The notes under the pieces: model-generated | What the model was told of the DNA's origin: nothing | The model's database searches: none | The model's input: only the letters and a program-made list of their open reading frames with translations | In this document: in pieces, positions 1 to 9,987 of the stretch | Position numbering within the stretch: the first letter of the stretch is position 1 | Layout of the letters: each line of letters opens with the position of its first letter | Position numbers and translations under genes: made by a program | Assembly: GCA_030847615.1 (NCBI GenBank) | Contig: JAUMIR010000003.1 | Span: forward strand, 28,022,501-28,086,500 | Reading direction: 5' to 3' | DNA from: Gambelia wislizenii | Taxonomy: Eukaryota > Chordata > Lepidosauria > Squamata > Crotaphytidae | Length of the DNA: 64,000 nucleotides

Positions 1-2400
1 TGGCCCTCCCTCCCTCCCTGCCCAGGCCTTCGCGGGGCCTTGCTAGGCCCCACGGAGGTCTAGCCGGCCCTCCCTCCCTCCCTGCCCAGGCCTTCGCGGG
101 GCCTTGCTAGGCCCCGCGGAGGTCTAGCTGGCCCTCCCTCCCTCCCTGCCCAGGCCTTCGCGGGGCCTTGCTAGGCCCCGCGGAGGTCTCCCCGGCCCTT
201 ACCCCTCCCTCCCCAGGCCTTTGCGGGGCCTCCGGAGGGCCTCCGGGGGTCCCGCGAAGGCCTCCCCACCCCTCCCCAGGCCTTTGCGGGGCCTCCGGAG
301 GGCCTCCGGGGGTCCCGCGAAGGCCTCCCCACCCCTCCCCAGGCCTTCGCGGGGCCTCCGGGGGTCCCGCGAAGGCCTCCCCACCCCTCCCCAGGCCTTT
401 GCGGGGCCTCCGGAGGGCCTCCGGGGGTCCCGCGAAGGCCTCCCCACCTCTCCCCAGGCCTTCGCGGGGCCTCCGGAGGCCTTCGCGGGGCCTCCGGAGG
501 GCCTCCGGGGGTCCCGCGAAGGCCTCCCCACCCCTCCCCAGGCCTTCGCGGGGCCTCCGGAGGGCCTCCGGGGGTCCCGCGAAGGCCTCCCCACCCCTCC
601 CCAGGCCTTCACGGGGCCTCCGGAGGGCCTCCGGTGGTCCCGCGAAGGCCTCCCCACCCCTCCCCAGGCCTTCGCGGGGCCTTCGGAGGGCCTCCGGGGG
701 TCCCGCGAAGGCCTCCGCACCGCTCCCCAGGCCTTCACGGGGCCTCCGGAGGGCCTCCGGGGGTCCCGCGAAGGCCTCCCCACCCCTCCCCAGGCCTTCG
801 CGGGGCCTCCGGAGGGCCTCCGGGGGTCCCGCGAAGGCCTCCCCACGCCTCCCCAGGCCTTCGCGGGGCCTCCGGAGGGCCTCCGGGGGTCCCGCGAAGG
901 CCTCCCCACCCCTCCCCAGGCCTTCGCGGGGCCTCCGGAGGGCCTCCGGTGGTCCCGCGAAGGCCTCCCCACCCCTCCCCAGGCCTTCGCGGGGCCTTCG
1001 GAGGGGCTCCGGGGGTCCCGCGAAGGCCTTCGCACCGCTCCCCAGGCCTTTACGGGGCCTCCGGAGGGCCTCCGGGGGTCCCGCGAAGGCCTCCCCACCC
1101 CTCCCCAGGCCTTCGCGGGGCCTCCGGAGGGCCTCCGGGGGTCCCGCGAAGGCCTCCCCACGCCTCCCCAGGCCTTCGCGGGGCCTCCGGAGGGCCTCCG
1201 GGGGTCCCGCGAAGGCCTCCCCACGCCTCCCCAGGCCTTTGCGGGGCCTCCGGAGGGCCTCCGGGGGTCCCGCGAAGGCCTCCCCACCCCTCCCCAGGCC
1301 TTTGCGGGGCCTCCGGAGGGCCTCCGGGGGTCCCGCGAAGGCCTCCCCACCCCTCCCCAGGCCTTTGCGGGGCCTCCGGAGGGCCTCCGGGGGTCCCGCG
1401 AAGGCCTCCCCACCTCTCCCCAGGCCTTCGCGGGGCCTCCGGAGGCCTTCGCGGGGCCTCCGGAGGGCCTCCGGGGGTCCCGCGAAGGCCTCCCCACCCC
1501 TCCCCAGGCCTTCGCGGGGCCTCCGGAGGGCCTCCGGGGGTCCCGCGAAGGCCTCCCCACCCCTCCCCAGGCCTTCACGGGGCCTCCGGAGGGCCTCCGG
1601 TGGTCCCGCGAAGGCCTCCCCACCCCTCCCCAGGCCTTCGCGGGGCCTTCGGAGGGCCTCCGGGGGTCCCGCGAAGGCCTTCGCACCGCTCCCCAGGCCT
1701 TCACGGGGCCTCCGGAGGGCCTCCGGGGGTCCCGCGAAGGCCTCCCCACCCCTCCCCAGGCCTTCGCGGGGCCTCCGGAGGGCCTCCGGGGGTCCCGCGA
1801 AGGCCTCCCCACGCCTCCCCAGGCCTTCGCGGGGCCTCCGGAGGGCCTCCGGGGGTCCCGCGAAGGCCTCCCCACCCCTCCCCAGGCCTTCGCGGGGCCT
1901 CCGGAGGGCCTCCGGTGGTCCCGCGAAGGCCTCCCCACCCCTCCCCAGGCCTTCGCGGGGCCTTCGGAGGGGCTCCGGGGGTCCCGCGAAGGCCTTCGCA
2001 CCGCTCCCCAGGCCTTTACGGGGCCTCCGGAGGGCCTCCGGGGGTCCCGCGAAGGCCTCCCCACCCCTCCCCAGGCCTTCGCGGGGCCTCCGGAGGGCCT
2101 CCGGGGGTCCCGCGAAGGCCTCCCCACGCCTCCCCAGGCCTTCGCGGGGCCTCCGGAGGGCCTCCGGGGGTCCCGCGAAGGCCTCCCCACGCCTCCCCAG
2201 GCCTTTGCGGGGCCTCCGGAGGGCCTCCGGGGGTCCCGCGAAGGCCTCCCCACCCCTCCCCAGGCCTTCGCGGGGCCTCCGGAGGGCCTCCGGGGGTCGC
2301 ACGAAGGCCTCCCCACGTCTCCCCAGGCCTTCGCGGGGCCTCCGGAGGGCCTCCGGGCGTCCCGCGAAGGCCTCCCCACCCCTCCCCAGGTCTTTCACGG
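1..2400. repeat. GC-rich minisatellite: 64-bp units, then 63-bp hairpin units in a 966-bp higher-order repeat
   Basis: Positions 1-192 hold three 64-bp units with an internal GGGGCC-TTGCTA-GGCCCC hairpin. From about 204 to 2400 the unit is 63 bp, with variants of 52 and 84 bp. Each 63-bp unit contains arms GGCCTTCGCGGG / CCCGCGAAGGCC around CCTCCGGAGG. Marker variants repeat exactly 966 bp apart (445/1411, 716/1682, 1031/1997), showing higher-order duplication. Stops are absent in several frames on both strands because 63 is a multiple of 3. Confidence 0.93.
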
Positions 2401-2512
2401 GGCCTCTGGAGGCCCCGTGTCGCGGTTTTGGGGGGGCCCCGGGGGGGCCCTCCCAAAACCGCGAATAACCGAAACCGCGAATGTCAAGTTCGCGAATGTG
2501 GAGGGACAACTG
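1..2512. mobile_element. Tigger-like TIR element filled with GC-rich minisatellite (left end outside window)
   Basis: The right end (about 2462-2512) contains CCGCGAATAACCGAAACCG and ends GTGGAGGGACAACTG followed by TA, matching the right end of the element at 33847-37196 and the short TA-flanked MITEs. The TA after 2512 belongs to the interrupted CR1, because the intact CR1 at about 59806 reads GCATGTAGTCTCATTCAGCC. A subterminal hairpin spans 2420-2464 (arms TCGCGGTTTTGGG). No transposase is seen. Confidence 0.72.
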
Positions 2513-2811
2513 TAGTCTCGTTCAGCCAGGTCTCTCCCATCCTATATCTATGCATTTCATTTTTCCGCCCTAAGTGCAGTACTTTACATTTCTCTGTATT
2601 GAATTTCATTTTGTTAGCTTTGGCCCAGCTCTCCAGTCTCTCCAGGTTATTCTGAATTTTGATCCTGTCCTCTAGGGTATTAGCTACCCCTCCTAATTTG
2701 GTGTCATCTGCAAATTTGATAAGTATGCCCCTAATTCCCTCATCGAAGTCATTGATAAAGATGTTGAATAGCACTGGGCCCAGGCAGAACCCTGTGCACC
2801 CCACTGGTCAC
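2513..2811 (-). mobile_element. CR1 LINE fragment (reverse transcriptase region)
   Basis: The minus strand encodes GPVLFNIFINDFDEGIRG and then FADDTKLGGVANTLEDRI, the RT core of CR1, almost identical to the copy at 59204-60304. It is split at its left end by the TIR element ending at 2512. Confidence 0.88.
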
Positions 2812-3394
2812 AGAGGATTAAATGGGACTGTGCCTTCTAAATCAGAACAGTTGGAGGGTATGTACATATTAAGTGGCATTGGATAACAGCATGAGAGAAA
2901 CCCATAAACCAAGCCAGCAGTGCTTCCTTGGAAAAAATAATAATTTTAAAATGCTAAATGTCATGCAGAACATTTTTGTAACCTGAAGAGGTCTGCAGAA
3001 CAAGGACAGATGTCTCAGGAAAAATACTAACCAAACTTCACAGGGCTCCTCTGAACTTTAAACCTTTACAAATTCAGTTGATTTAACGAGTACCGAAAAG
3101 CTCTGAGTGCCTCTTGAAAAACCTGAATCAGCACATCTCTACATCTGTACCAACTGATCTGTTGAGTATTAGGCAGACAGTGATGAATCTATATTTGGAA
3201 GTGGATCAGAGGATTAATCGGGACTGTTCCTGCCAAATCGGGACAGTTGAAGGGTATGCTTGCACCAAGGACAGAGAGAAAGTGGAAGGAAGAGAGAAAC
3301 TGAAAAAAGGGTTAATCGAGATTGTCCCTGCCAAACCGGACATTTGGAGGGTAGGTGATATTCATGGAGTTCCCGTAAGTTGACACTTGAAGGT
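2812..3394. repeat. Three diverged copies of a short dispersed motif with unassigned spacer
   Basis: A motif like GGATTAATCGGGACTG followed by CCTGCCAAATCGGGACAG recurs at about 2812-2862, 3207-3257 and 3309-3357. Its parent element was not identified. The spacer has no feature I recognise. Confidence 0.45.
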
Positions 3395-3588
3395 ATCCAT
3401 ATGCACACACACATATGCATGCATAGGATGAGGTGCTCCTTCAAGCATCAAGGTCCCAAGCTGTTTAGGGTTCCAAATATCACCAACACCTTGAAATCAG
3501 AGTGGAAATTAACTGGCAGCCACCAGGGCTTCTTTAAAACCAAGGTTATATGTTCTTTATGTGCTACTCCCGTCAGCAATCTGCTAGA
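3395..3588 (-). mobile_element. L2-like LINE 3' fragment, copy 1 of a direct repeat
   Basis: The minus strand encodes WLPVNFHSDFKVLVIF followed by LNSLGP, the end of an L2-type ORF2. The stretch is repeated at 4730-4905 with the same end (CAGCAATCTGCTAG). Confidence 0.65.
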
Positions 3589-3860
3589 CCAGAGGGTCTT
3601 AATCTGTGGTCTGGGGACCCCCAAGGGTCTATGATGTCCCCACAGGGGGTCTGCAAAGGCTTGAAGGCTGCTTGGCCCACTATTCCCTGCAGTCCAGTGG
3701 CCACGTGACAGGAACCAAGGCAAGGACTGGCTGGTGTAGTCTGCACATTGCCATTCACTCCACTCCATCCACAAACTTGCAGGAAGAAGCAGGTGGAAAG
3801 TTTTCCCTCCCCCTCCAGAAACCTCTGAGGGAAGGTTTCATGGATGGTGTAATTATTATT

Positions 3861-4333
3861 ACTAGCTGGACCCGGTGTACCATACACTGTTAGGAAACTC
3901 CACAAAACACACCCAGTAGACCTCACAACAACCCTGCAAGGTAGGCCAGTGGATCTGAATTCCTCCTTCCCCTTCTCAGCATTCCACACTTTTCCCAGAA
4001 TTGCTAAGGATGACTCCTTCTGTTGCTCTGCTGCCGCCCCTGCCACCAGTTGACTGCATGGGTCCCATCACAGTGGGAATAGAAATAATATTACTGTGTA
4101 GACTTAGATCATAAGTGGGAATTGTGCAGCCCTGAGACACTGAATTGGAAAGGCCTGCAGCCTTAGTGACTATAGCCAACACTGTAGCACATTGTTTGGT
4201 CACTCCCAACAATGTGTGTGTGTGTGTGTGTGTGTGTATGCATGTGGGAGGTGATTGGTTGAGGGAGTGGTTGGGTATGTTTCCTAAGCAGCCAATCAGC
4301 ACACTGGAAAAGGCAACATACCCAAGAGAATTA
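3861..4333 (+). mobile_element. Dispersed element 'family X', copy 1
   Basis: Head ACTAGCTGGACCCGGTGTAC and tail CAGCCAATCAGCAC through AACATACCCAAGAGAATTA are shared with 31101-33115 and 50146-50595. The interior differs and includes (GT)n at about 4213-4238. The tail continues after a MITE insertion as a (TCTA)n run at about 4568-4592. The class of this element is not known to me. Confidence 0.6.
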
Positions 4334-4564
4334 CAGCTGTCCCTCCGTATCCACGGATTTGGTATCTACAGATTTAAATATTCACGGCTTGAAAATATTC
4401 TTTAAAAAAATAACAATCCAAAAAGCAAACCTTGATTTTGCCATCTTATATAAGGGATACCATTTTGCTATGCCATTGCATATAATAGGACTTGAGTATT
4501 CATGGATTTTGGTATCCATGAGGGGTCCTGGAACCAAACCCCAGCGAATATGAAGGGACAACTG
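4334..4564 (+). mobile_element. Tigger-like MITE a
   Basis: Terminal inverted repeats CAGCTGTCCCTCCGTATCCA and GAATATGAAGGGACAACTG; TA on the left. It inserted into the end of family-X copy 1. Pogo/Tigger elements use TA targets. Confidence 0.8.
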
Positions 4565-4729
4565 CATATATCTATCTATCTATCTATCTATAGATAGATT
4601 ATTATCATCAGGTATTATTATTGTTGTTCTTGTTTAAATGTTAAGTCTTGGGGGTCCATGGACAGCAAAAGATATTTAAAGGGGGTCCCTGGTAAAGAAA
4701 AGGTAAAGAACCACTGGGACAGTGTGTAA

Positions 4730-4905
4730 ACTCCCAGGCACAAACACATATGCATCTATAGGATGTTCCTTCAAGCATCAAGGTCCCAAGCTTTTTGGGG
4801 TTGCAACAGTAAGCAACACCTTGAAATTAGAGTGGAAATTAACTGGCAGCCACCGCAGCTCCTTTAAAACCATGGTTATATGTTCTCCTGTCAGCAATCT
4901 GCTAG
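4730..4905 (-). mobile_element. L2-like LINE 3' fragment, copy 2 of a direct repeat
   Basis: Diverged repeat of 3395-3588, with the same L2-like frame on the minus strand (LRWLPVNFHSNFKVL) and the same right border CAGCAATCTGCTAG. Confidence 0.65.
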
Positions 4906-5035
4906 TCACTTTAATAAATGCATACTTTTTTGTGATTAAATGGAGCCTTCTGGGACATTGCATGATGTGTTTGATGCTTAAAAGTTATCCATACACTCAT
5001 GGATAAATGCATATTATTCTACTTCAACTTTCCTT

Positions 5036-5138
5036 TCCTTGAGGCTGGATGGCTGTCAGGAATGATTAGACTGTGTATTCCTGCATGGCAAGGGGCTGGA
5101 CTGGATGACCCTTGTGGTCTCTTCCAACTCTACAATTC
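5036..5138 (+). mobile_element. CR1 3' end fragment
   Basis: Contains CTGGACTGGATGACCCTTG and TCTCTTCCAACTCTACAATTC, the conserved CR1 3' tail. Confidence 0.85.
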
Positions 5139-5272
5139 CCTCCTTCCCTCCATGTGCACACCCTGTGTGTGCAAAGCACCTGACACAATCAATCCAGTTT
5201 GAAACGAGATTATTTGCAGGGATTTGTGGTTTTACAAGGTCTTTAGCCTTTTCTGCCAAAGAGCGCTGGTGC

Positions 5273-5369
5273 CTCACTAAACTACAAATCCCAGGATTTC
5301 ATAGGAAGGAGCCAGGATTGTTTTGCATGGCTCCTTCCTATGAAATCCTGGGGTTTGTAGTTTGGTGAG
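5273..5369. repeat. Near-perfect foldback, 42-bp arms
   Basis: Arms from CTCACTAAACTACAAATCCC to the complementary GGGTTTGTAGTTTGGTGAG flank a short loop (about GGATTGTTTTGCA), with few mismatches. Probably the core of a hAT-type foldback MITE. Confidence 0.8.
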
Positions 5370-5469
5370 GATTATTTCTCTAGTGTGGATTAACCTGGGT
5401 TATTTCTCTAGTGGGGATGCTCCCAATTTAGGAATAAGCCCCAGCGAACTCAAGAGGGAAATTTACTTT

Positions 5470-5960
5470 TGAGTAAAGGCACTGAAGCTTGGAGTCGCCC
5501 ATTTTACTCCATTAACTTTAGGCGCACAGAAGCGTTCTCTTCGCATTCGAATCCCTACAAAGATCTCTCACGAGCCTCCTCTTCTCTCCCACCCCCGCCG
5601 TCAATCTTAGAATGGTACATCCCTAGTTCGGAACCTTCGCAGCATTACAACCCCCCTTTTTCGCGATCAAGGTGGAAAGAGCCGCGGCGGTCCGTTGCCA
5701 TGGGGACGGCGAGGCCTGTTTGGTTCGCGTCAGCCTGAAAGCCTAAAGAAGAGTTTTGAGGCTGAGGGATGGAGGAAGCGGACGGCTGAGGCTTAAATGT
5801 CCCCCTCTTTCCTCCCTGTCGTTCTCTTTCTTCCCTCGGGTCCTTGCTCATCGAAGTAGGGCAGGGTGTGGACGGCCCGGGTGTTGACAGTGGTAATGGT
5901 GGACTGACCAAAGGGGGCGAGGGTGGTTGCTATGGGGCGAGGGGGGAACGGGACGGCCAG
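5470..5960 (+). promoter_or_regulatory. Candidate CpG-rich promoter upstream of ZBBX
   Basis: This patch is CpG-rich compared with the AT-rich flanks and is not itself a recognisable repeat. It includes CGCGATCAAGG, GCCGCGGCGG and a GGGGGCGAGG box. It lies 8.3 kb upstream of the exon carrying the ATG, which has a strong acceptor and so needs an upstream 5' UTR exon. Possible donors for that exon include GTAATG near 5892. Transcription start and strand are inferred. Confidence 0.5.
5694..5707. promoter_or_regulatory. RFX X-box motif
   Basis: GTTGCCATGGGGAC is close to the palindromic RFX X-box GTTGCCATGGCAAC. RFX factors drive ciliary genes, and ZBBX is associated with ciliated cells, so the site suits a ZBBX promoter. 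The motif is seen directly; binding is inference. Confidence 0.6.
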
Positions 5961-6125
5961 GAAAGGGTTAAATTCAGGGGTCCCATGAGTTAAAAAAATG
6001 ATGCCAGAATGTTTCATGGGAGAGCAAAGAGGTGTTGCCAGTTTGTTTCTTCTATCTTTGGCTCTGCTCCTCCTATAGTATACCTTGTTGTTGTTGTTTT
6101 TACTAACTTCATTTATATCTTGCTT

Positions 6126-6173
6126 CGGGATGAGTCCTTCCTGAATCTTGGTTTGCGAAGAAAAGCCAGAGAG
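6126..6173 (+). mobile_element. LINE-A 3' end, severely 5'-truncated
   Basis: GGATGAGTCCTTCCTGAATC followed by TTTGCGAAGAAAAGCCAGAG is the 3' terminus of the LINE described at 9950-13931. Only about 50 bp remain. Confidence 0.75.
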
Positions 6174-6320
6174 AGATTTCCTAGAACTGGGGCTCAAGCC
6201 GCCTTGCACCTTACAAAATGAAATAAAATAAAATAATAAAATGTTAAAAAAATTAAAATATGAAATATTACAGTTAAAAACATGCCAAAGAAAATCAGCA
6301 TTAAAGCCAGAATTAAATTA

Positions 6321-6524
6321 CAAGTTGTTCCTCCATATTCACAGATTTGAGTATTCACGGCATGAAAATATTCTTTAAAAAAATAATAATCTGAAAAGGA
6401 AACCTTGGTTTTGCAGCCTTCTATAAGGGACACCATTTTGCTATGCCATTGCATATAATGGAACTTGAGTATTCACGGATTTTGGTCCTGGAACCAAACC
6501 CCAGCGAATATGAAGGGACAACTG
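6321..6524 (+). mobile_element. Tigger-like MITE b
   Basis: CAAGTTGTTCCTCCATATTC at the left, TATGAAGGGACAACTG at the right, TA flanks both sides. The interior matches MITE a. Confidence 0.82.
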
Positions 6525-6560
6525 TATAACCATATTAAAAGTGTATACTGTACTCTAGAA

Positions 6561-6970
6561 CAGTGGTTCTTAATATTTTCTTAACCCCCTTTAAATGTCT
6601 TTTATTGTCATGGACCCCCAAGACTTAACTCAATATTTAAAACTGTAATAATAATAATAATAATAGTAATAGTAATAATAATATCTGACAATAATAACAA
6701 TACAGTTACACCATCCATTAAACCTTCCCTCAGAGGCACTGGAAGGGGAGGGAAGGCTTTTCTCCTGCTTCTTCCTGCATGTTTGTGGCTGTAACGGATT
6801 GAATGGCAATGTGCAGACCAAGCCAGCCAGCCAGAGTGTGCTTGGCTCCTGTCATGTGGCCACGGGACTTTAGGGAGGAGTGGACCAAGCAGCCTTCAAG
6901 CCTTTGCAGACCCCCTGTGAGGACATTGCAGACACCTGGGGGTCCATGGACCCCAGGTTAAGAACCACTG
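6561..6970 (+). mobile_element. hAT-like MITE with 8-bp target duplication
   Basis: Termini CAGTGGTTCTTAA and TTAAGAACCACTG are inverted repeats. Flanks CTCTAGAA / GTCTAGAA make an 8-bp duplication with one mismatch, the hAT hallmark. An (AAT)n run lies at about 6643-6684. Confidence 0.85.
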
Positions 6971-7039
6971 GTCTAGAAAGATGTTTAAATGTGATATACA
7001 AGAATGCAGCATCTACAACCCTTGGCTAAGAGCTTGGCT

Positions 7040-7245
7040 GAATAATAATAATATTTTTGCCTGTAGCTGAAAGGACAGTAAGGTGGGTGCTATTCTAGTC
7101 TCCTTAGGAAGGGAGTCCAAAAGTGGAGGGGTAGCCCCTGAGAAGGCCCTCTCTTGTGTTCCCACCAACCATACCTATGAAGATGGTGGGACTGAAAGGA
7201 GGGCTTCTCTTGTTCCTCTCAATAAAACTTAGCTATGTAATAAGT
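7040..7245. repeat. Probable old dispersed repeat
   Basis: Phrases such as TAGCCCCTGAGAAGGCCC and GTTCCCACCAACCATACC resemble a repeat common in squamates, but I cannot name it. Confidence 0.35.
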
Positions 7246-7393
7246 TTTTAAAAAGATCTGCTCCAAGAGGCCTTGAACGAAAGTTAAATCCACCTCCTTA
7301 CCCTTTTATCTTATATAACCCGATGAGCCATTAAAATGAGCTTATCTAGTGGATACAAGGACCAGGAAGCTGAAGTCCCACACTCTTCAGCAT

Positions 7394-7605
7394 GGGTGCA
7401 TCTACACTGTAGAGATAATGCAGTTTGACACCACTTTAACGGCTGTGGCTCCATCCTTCAGAATCCTGGGAGGCACCAGCACTCTTTGGCACAGAAGACT
7501 AAAGACCATATAAAACTAAAATCCCAGGATTCCATAGGATGGAGCTACAGCACTTAAAGTGGTGTTAAACTACATTACGGTATTTCTGCGGTGTAGAAAC
7601 ACCCC
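7394..7605. mobile_element. Foldback MITE
   Basis: Left GGGTGCATCTACACTGTAGA pairs with right CGGTGTAGAAACACCCC. Further inside, TTGACACCACTTTAA pairs with TTAAAGTGGTGTTAA. No coding capacity. Confidence 0.75.
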
Positions 7606-7946
7606 ATGTCGATCTTTTCTCTTACTTTCCGTGCTCCACAGCTTACTGTGTGTCTTCTTTCAGTCTCCATGCTGTCTGAGACCCTCTTCTCCTCTCATCT
7701 GTGCTTTCTTTAGCCATACTCATCCTTATATAAGTCTCCCTCAGAAAGCTTATGCCATAGTGTAACCCAGTGCTTCTTGGGTTATATGATGTTAGGGATC
7801 AGCACTTTTTAACCTAATGTGTTAGGGCTGGGAACCATATTTATGTCACTGGCTACAAATGTGTCTTTCTTTCTGGAAACACACCACAGACAGGCAGCTG
7901 AGGGCTTACAGACTTACAGTGGTTCACTTTGATCACTATTGCTCTC

Positions 7947-8026
7947 CTCTGGCTTTTTTCTTCGCAAACAAAGATTCAAGAAGGACTCATCCCGTGCTTT
8001 CTGCAAGCGCGCTGATGACTAAAAAG
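7947..8026 (-). mobile_element. LINE-A 3' end, truncated
   Basis: CTCTGGCTTTTTTCTTCGC and the following AAGGACTCATCCCGTGC are the reverse complement of the LINE-A terminus, truncated at about 8026. Confidence 0.8.
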
Positions 8027-8360
8027 CTGAGAACCAGAGAATCATGTGACCAATTTAATCTGCCTTCCAGTAGCTCAGAGTAAAGAAGTCTAGGGCAAAC
8101 AGAACAACCAAAAATAATTCCAGCCACCCATTAAAGTTGTGAGTGTGCTTAGATTGTTTTTTCTCCTTTTGGTTTCCACTAGTTTTTATACTTTGTGGTG
8201 ACAATTACCTTATGTAATTAATTAGTTATGTAATTAATAGTAATTCATTTTTACCCAAACTCTTATATATAGCAAGCTGCCTTAAACCTGCTTGCCAGTC
8301 TAGCCCAGAGTTCCTGCATGACAGGTGCGGAAACCTTTGCCCATGAAATGTGTTAGCTCA

Positions 8361-8451
8361 TGTGATAATGGGGGATTGCATCTCCCATTATCCTACCATT
8401 CAGTGAGCAGGCAGCTGCAATCTCAGCAATCAGATAAAAAAGGGGTTAACA
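8361..8451 (+). mobile_element. LTR fragment related to 40726-41389
   Basis: TGTGATAATGGGGGATTGC and a later TCAGCAATCAGATAAAAAAG follow the first about 90 bases of the solo LTR at 40726. Truncated by a Penelope-like insertion just downstream. Confidence 0.55.
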
Positions 8452-8464
8452 ACTTTAGGCTTGT

Positions 8465-8900
8465 GAAGTCAAAGGCTTTCACAGCCGACATCCATAGATT
8501 TTCCTTGGGTTTTTTTCTGGCCTGTGAGGCCGTGTTCTGGAATAGTTTCTTTCCGACGTTTCACCTGCATCTGTGGCTGGCATCTTCAGTGAATGGTTGG
8601 GTAGGAGTGTATGTAGAGTTTATATGCTGTGAACCCCTGTTGGGAGTATATGCAAATTTGCATAATTGAATGGTTAGTTTCAGGGTATAGAAATGCAAGG
8701 CTCAGTGTCTGTTTGGCTAATGGTTGGTTAATGGGCCATTATCTGCTGGAACTCCCCCTGTCCCTGGGTGGAATTCTCTTGCAAGTGTTGAGCTTTGATT
8801 CTATTGTTCTTCAAAACTGGGAGCCAAATTTTGTTTACTTTTAAGATTCCTTCCTTCCTGTTGAAGTTGTCCAGGTGTTTGTGGATTTCCTGTTGGAATG
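8465..8900 (-). mobile_element. Penelope-like element 3' fragment
   Basis: The reverse complement of the PLE segment at 21375-21995: shared phrases include CATCTGTGGCTGGCATCTTC, GGCCTGTGAGGCCGTGTTC and AAGTTGTCCAGGTGTTTGTG. Confidence 0.75.
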
Positions 8901-9278
8901 CACAGAAAGGAAACTTACCCAAGAGTTTGATAGATAGATAGATATACCTATAGATACTGTGTATAACCTTTACAATAGCAGGATTACATTAATTTTACAA
9001 TTTATTTACTTATCTCAATTGTTAACTGCTGGTATTGGACACTTAGGTATGCTGTGTCTACGTTCATTGAATGGAGGCTTTACCAAACATGAAAAGGACC
9101 TCAAGAGTAACCATATTATGTCTGTTGCAAAAAAAGCAAGCTCTGTACATCATTTTAAAAATAAACAGCATGTATGTTACAAAACCAAAACACCCCTATA
9201 TTGTGTATAGGATACAGGCAATTGCAAGGCAAATTTGTTCAATCATGATCCTCCCTCAGGAGTGGAAATTGTGTGGTT

Positions 9279-9370
9279 CTTCCAGATGTTGTATTACAGT
9301 TCCCAGAATTTCTCATTATTGGTTGTGGTGCTTAGGATGCTGCGGCTTGCAGTACAACAACATCTGGAGG
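9279..9370. repeat. Short foldback element
   Basis: TTCCAGATGTTGTATTACAG at the left is mirrored by TACAACAACATCTGGAGG at the right. Confidence 0.6.
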
Positions 9371-9987
9371 ATTGTATGATTTCTACTCAAGTACTGCTTC
9401 ACCAATTGGTTTTAGCATGGCTTCTTCCTGAGTACGATGCATTGTATTAGGCTACATGGCTGTGATACATTGTGTTCTTGCTTGGAAGAAACTCCATTTA
9501 ATGTATTGGGATTTAGAGCTAAATAATATGCATAAGATCAGGCTGCAACTTTGTATTGATAGAGTATTATGTTAGCTGGTTTTCTGACATGGGTCCTGGT
9601 CTACTCATCGTCCATAATTTTAAAATAAAACCCACACACAAACACACACACGTCAGAAGAGAGTAAAATTTACAGGACTTGTGTATATGTGAACACACTG
9701 AAAGGCAATATACCATGTTACTGTTGTAATTATCAGTACATAAATGTACCCATTTTCTTATTTATGTGATTAATAAAAACAATTATATTTCCAAGGTTTT
9801 CACCAGTCCTGTTTCAAGTACTGAAATACTGTCATTAGTGGCAGTGTTAGGGCTGATGGTAGGGATGCTTCCTGGTGGCTTTGTTTGTTTGTTTCCTTAT
9901 ATCAATACAGCTAAATTTGTAGGAATGCTAGGTTATAGTATTAAATAATCTCTGGCTTTTCTTCGCAAACGAAGATTCAGGAAGGAC

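Larger units (their letters stand above)
3590..4716 (-). mobile_element. hAT-like non-autonomous element, interrupted
   Basis: Ends CAGAGGGTCTTAA and AAGAACCACTG match, in reverse orientation, the hAT-like element at 6561-6970, and interior sequence is shared (CTGGGGACCCCCAAGGGTC; GGGGGTCCATGGAC). It is interrupted at 3861-4592 by a family-X element and a Tigger-like MITE. Target duplication is not clear here. Confidence 0.65.

Noticed and set aside
107..2655. Open frames of 670-800 codons on both strands
   Set aside because: They are by-products of a stop-free 63-bp tandem repeat (a multiple of 3), open in several frames at once; the translations are pure repeats.
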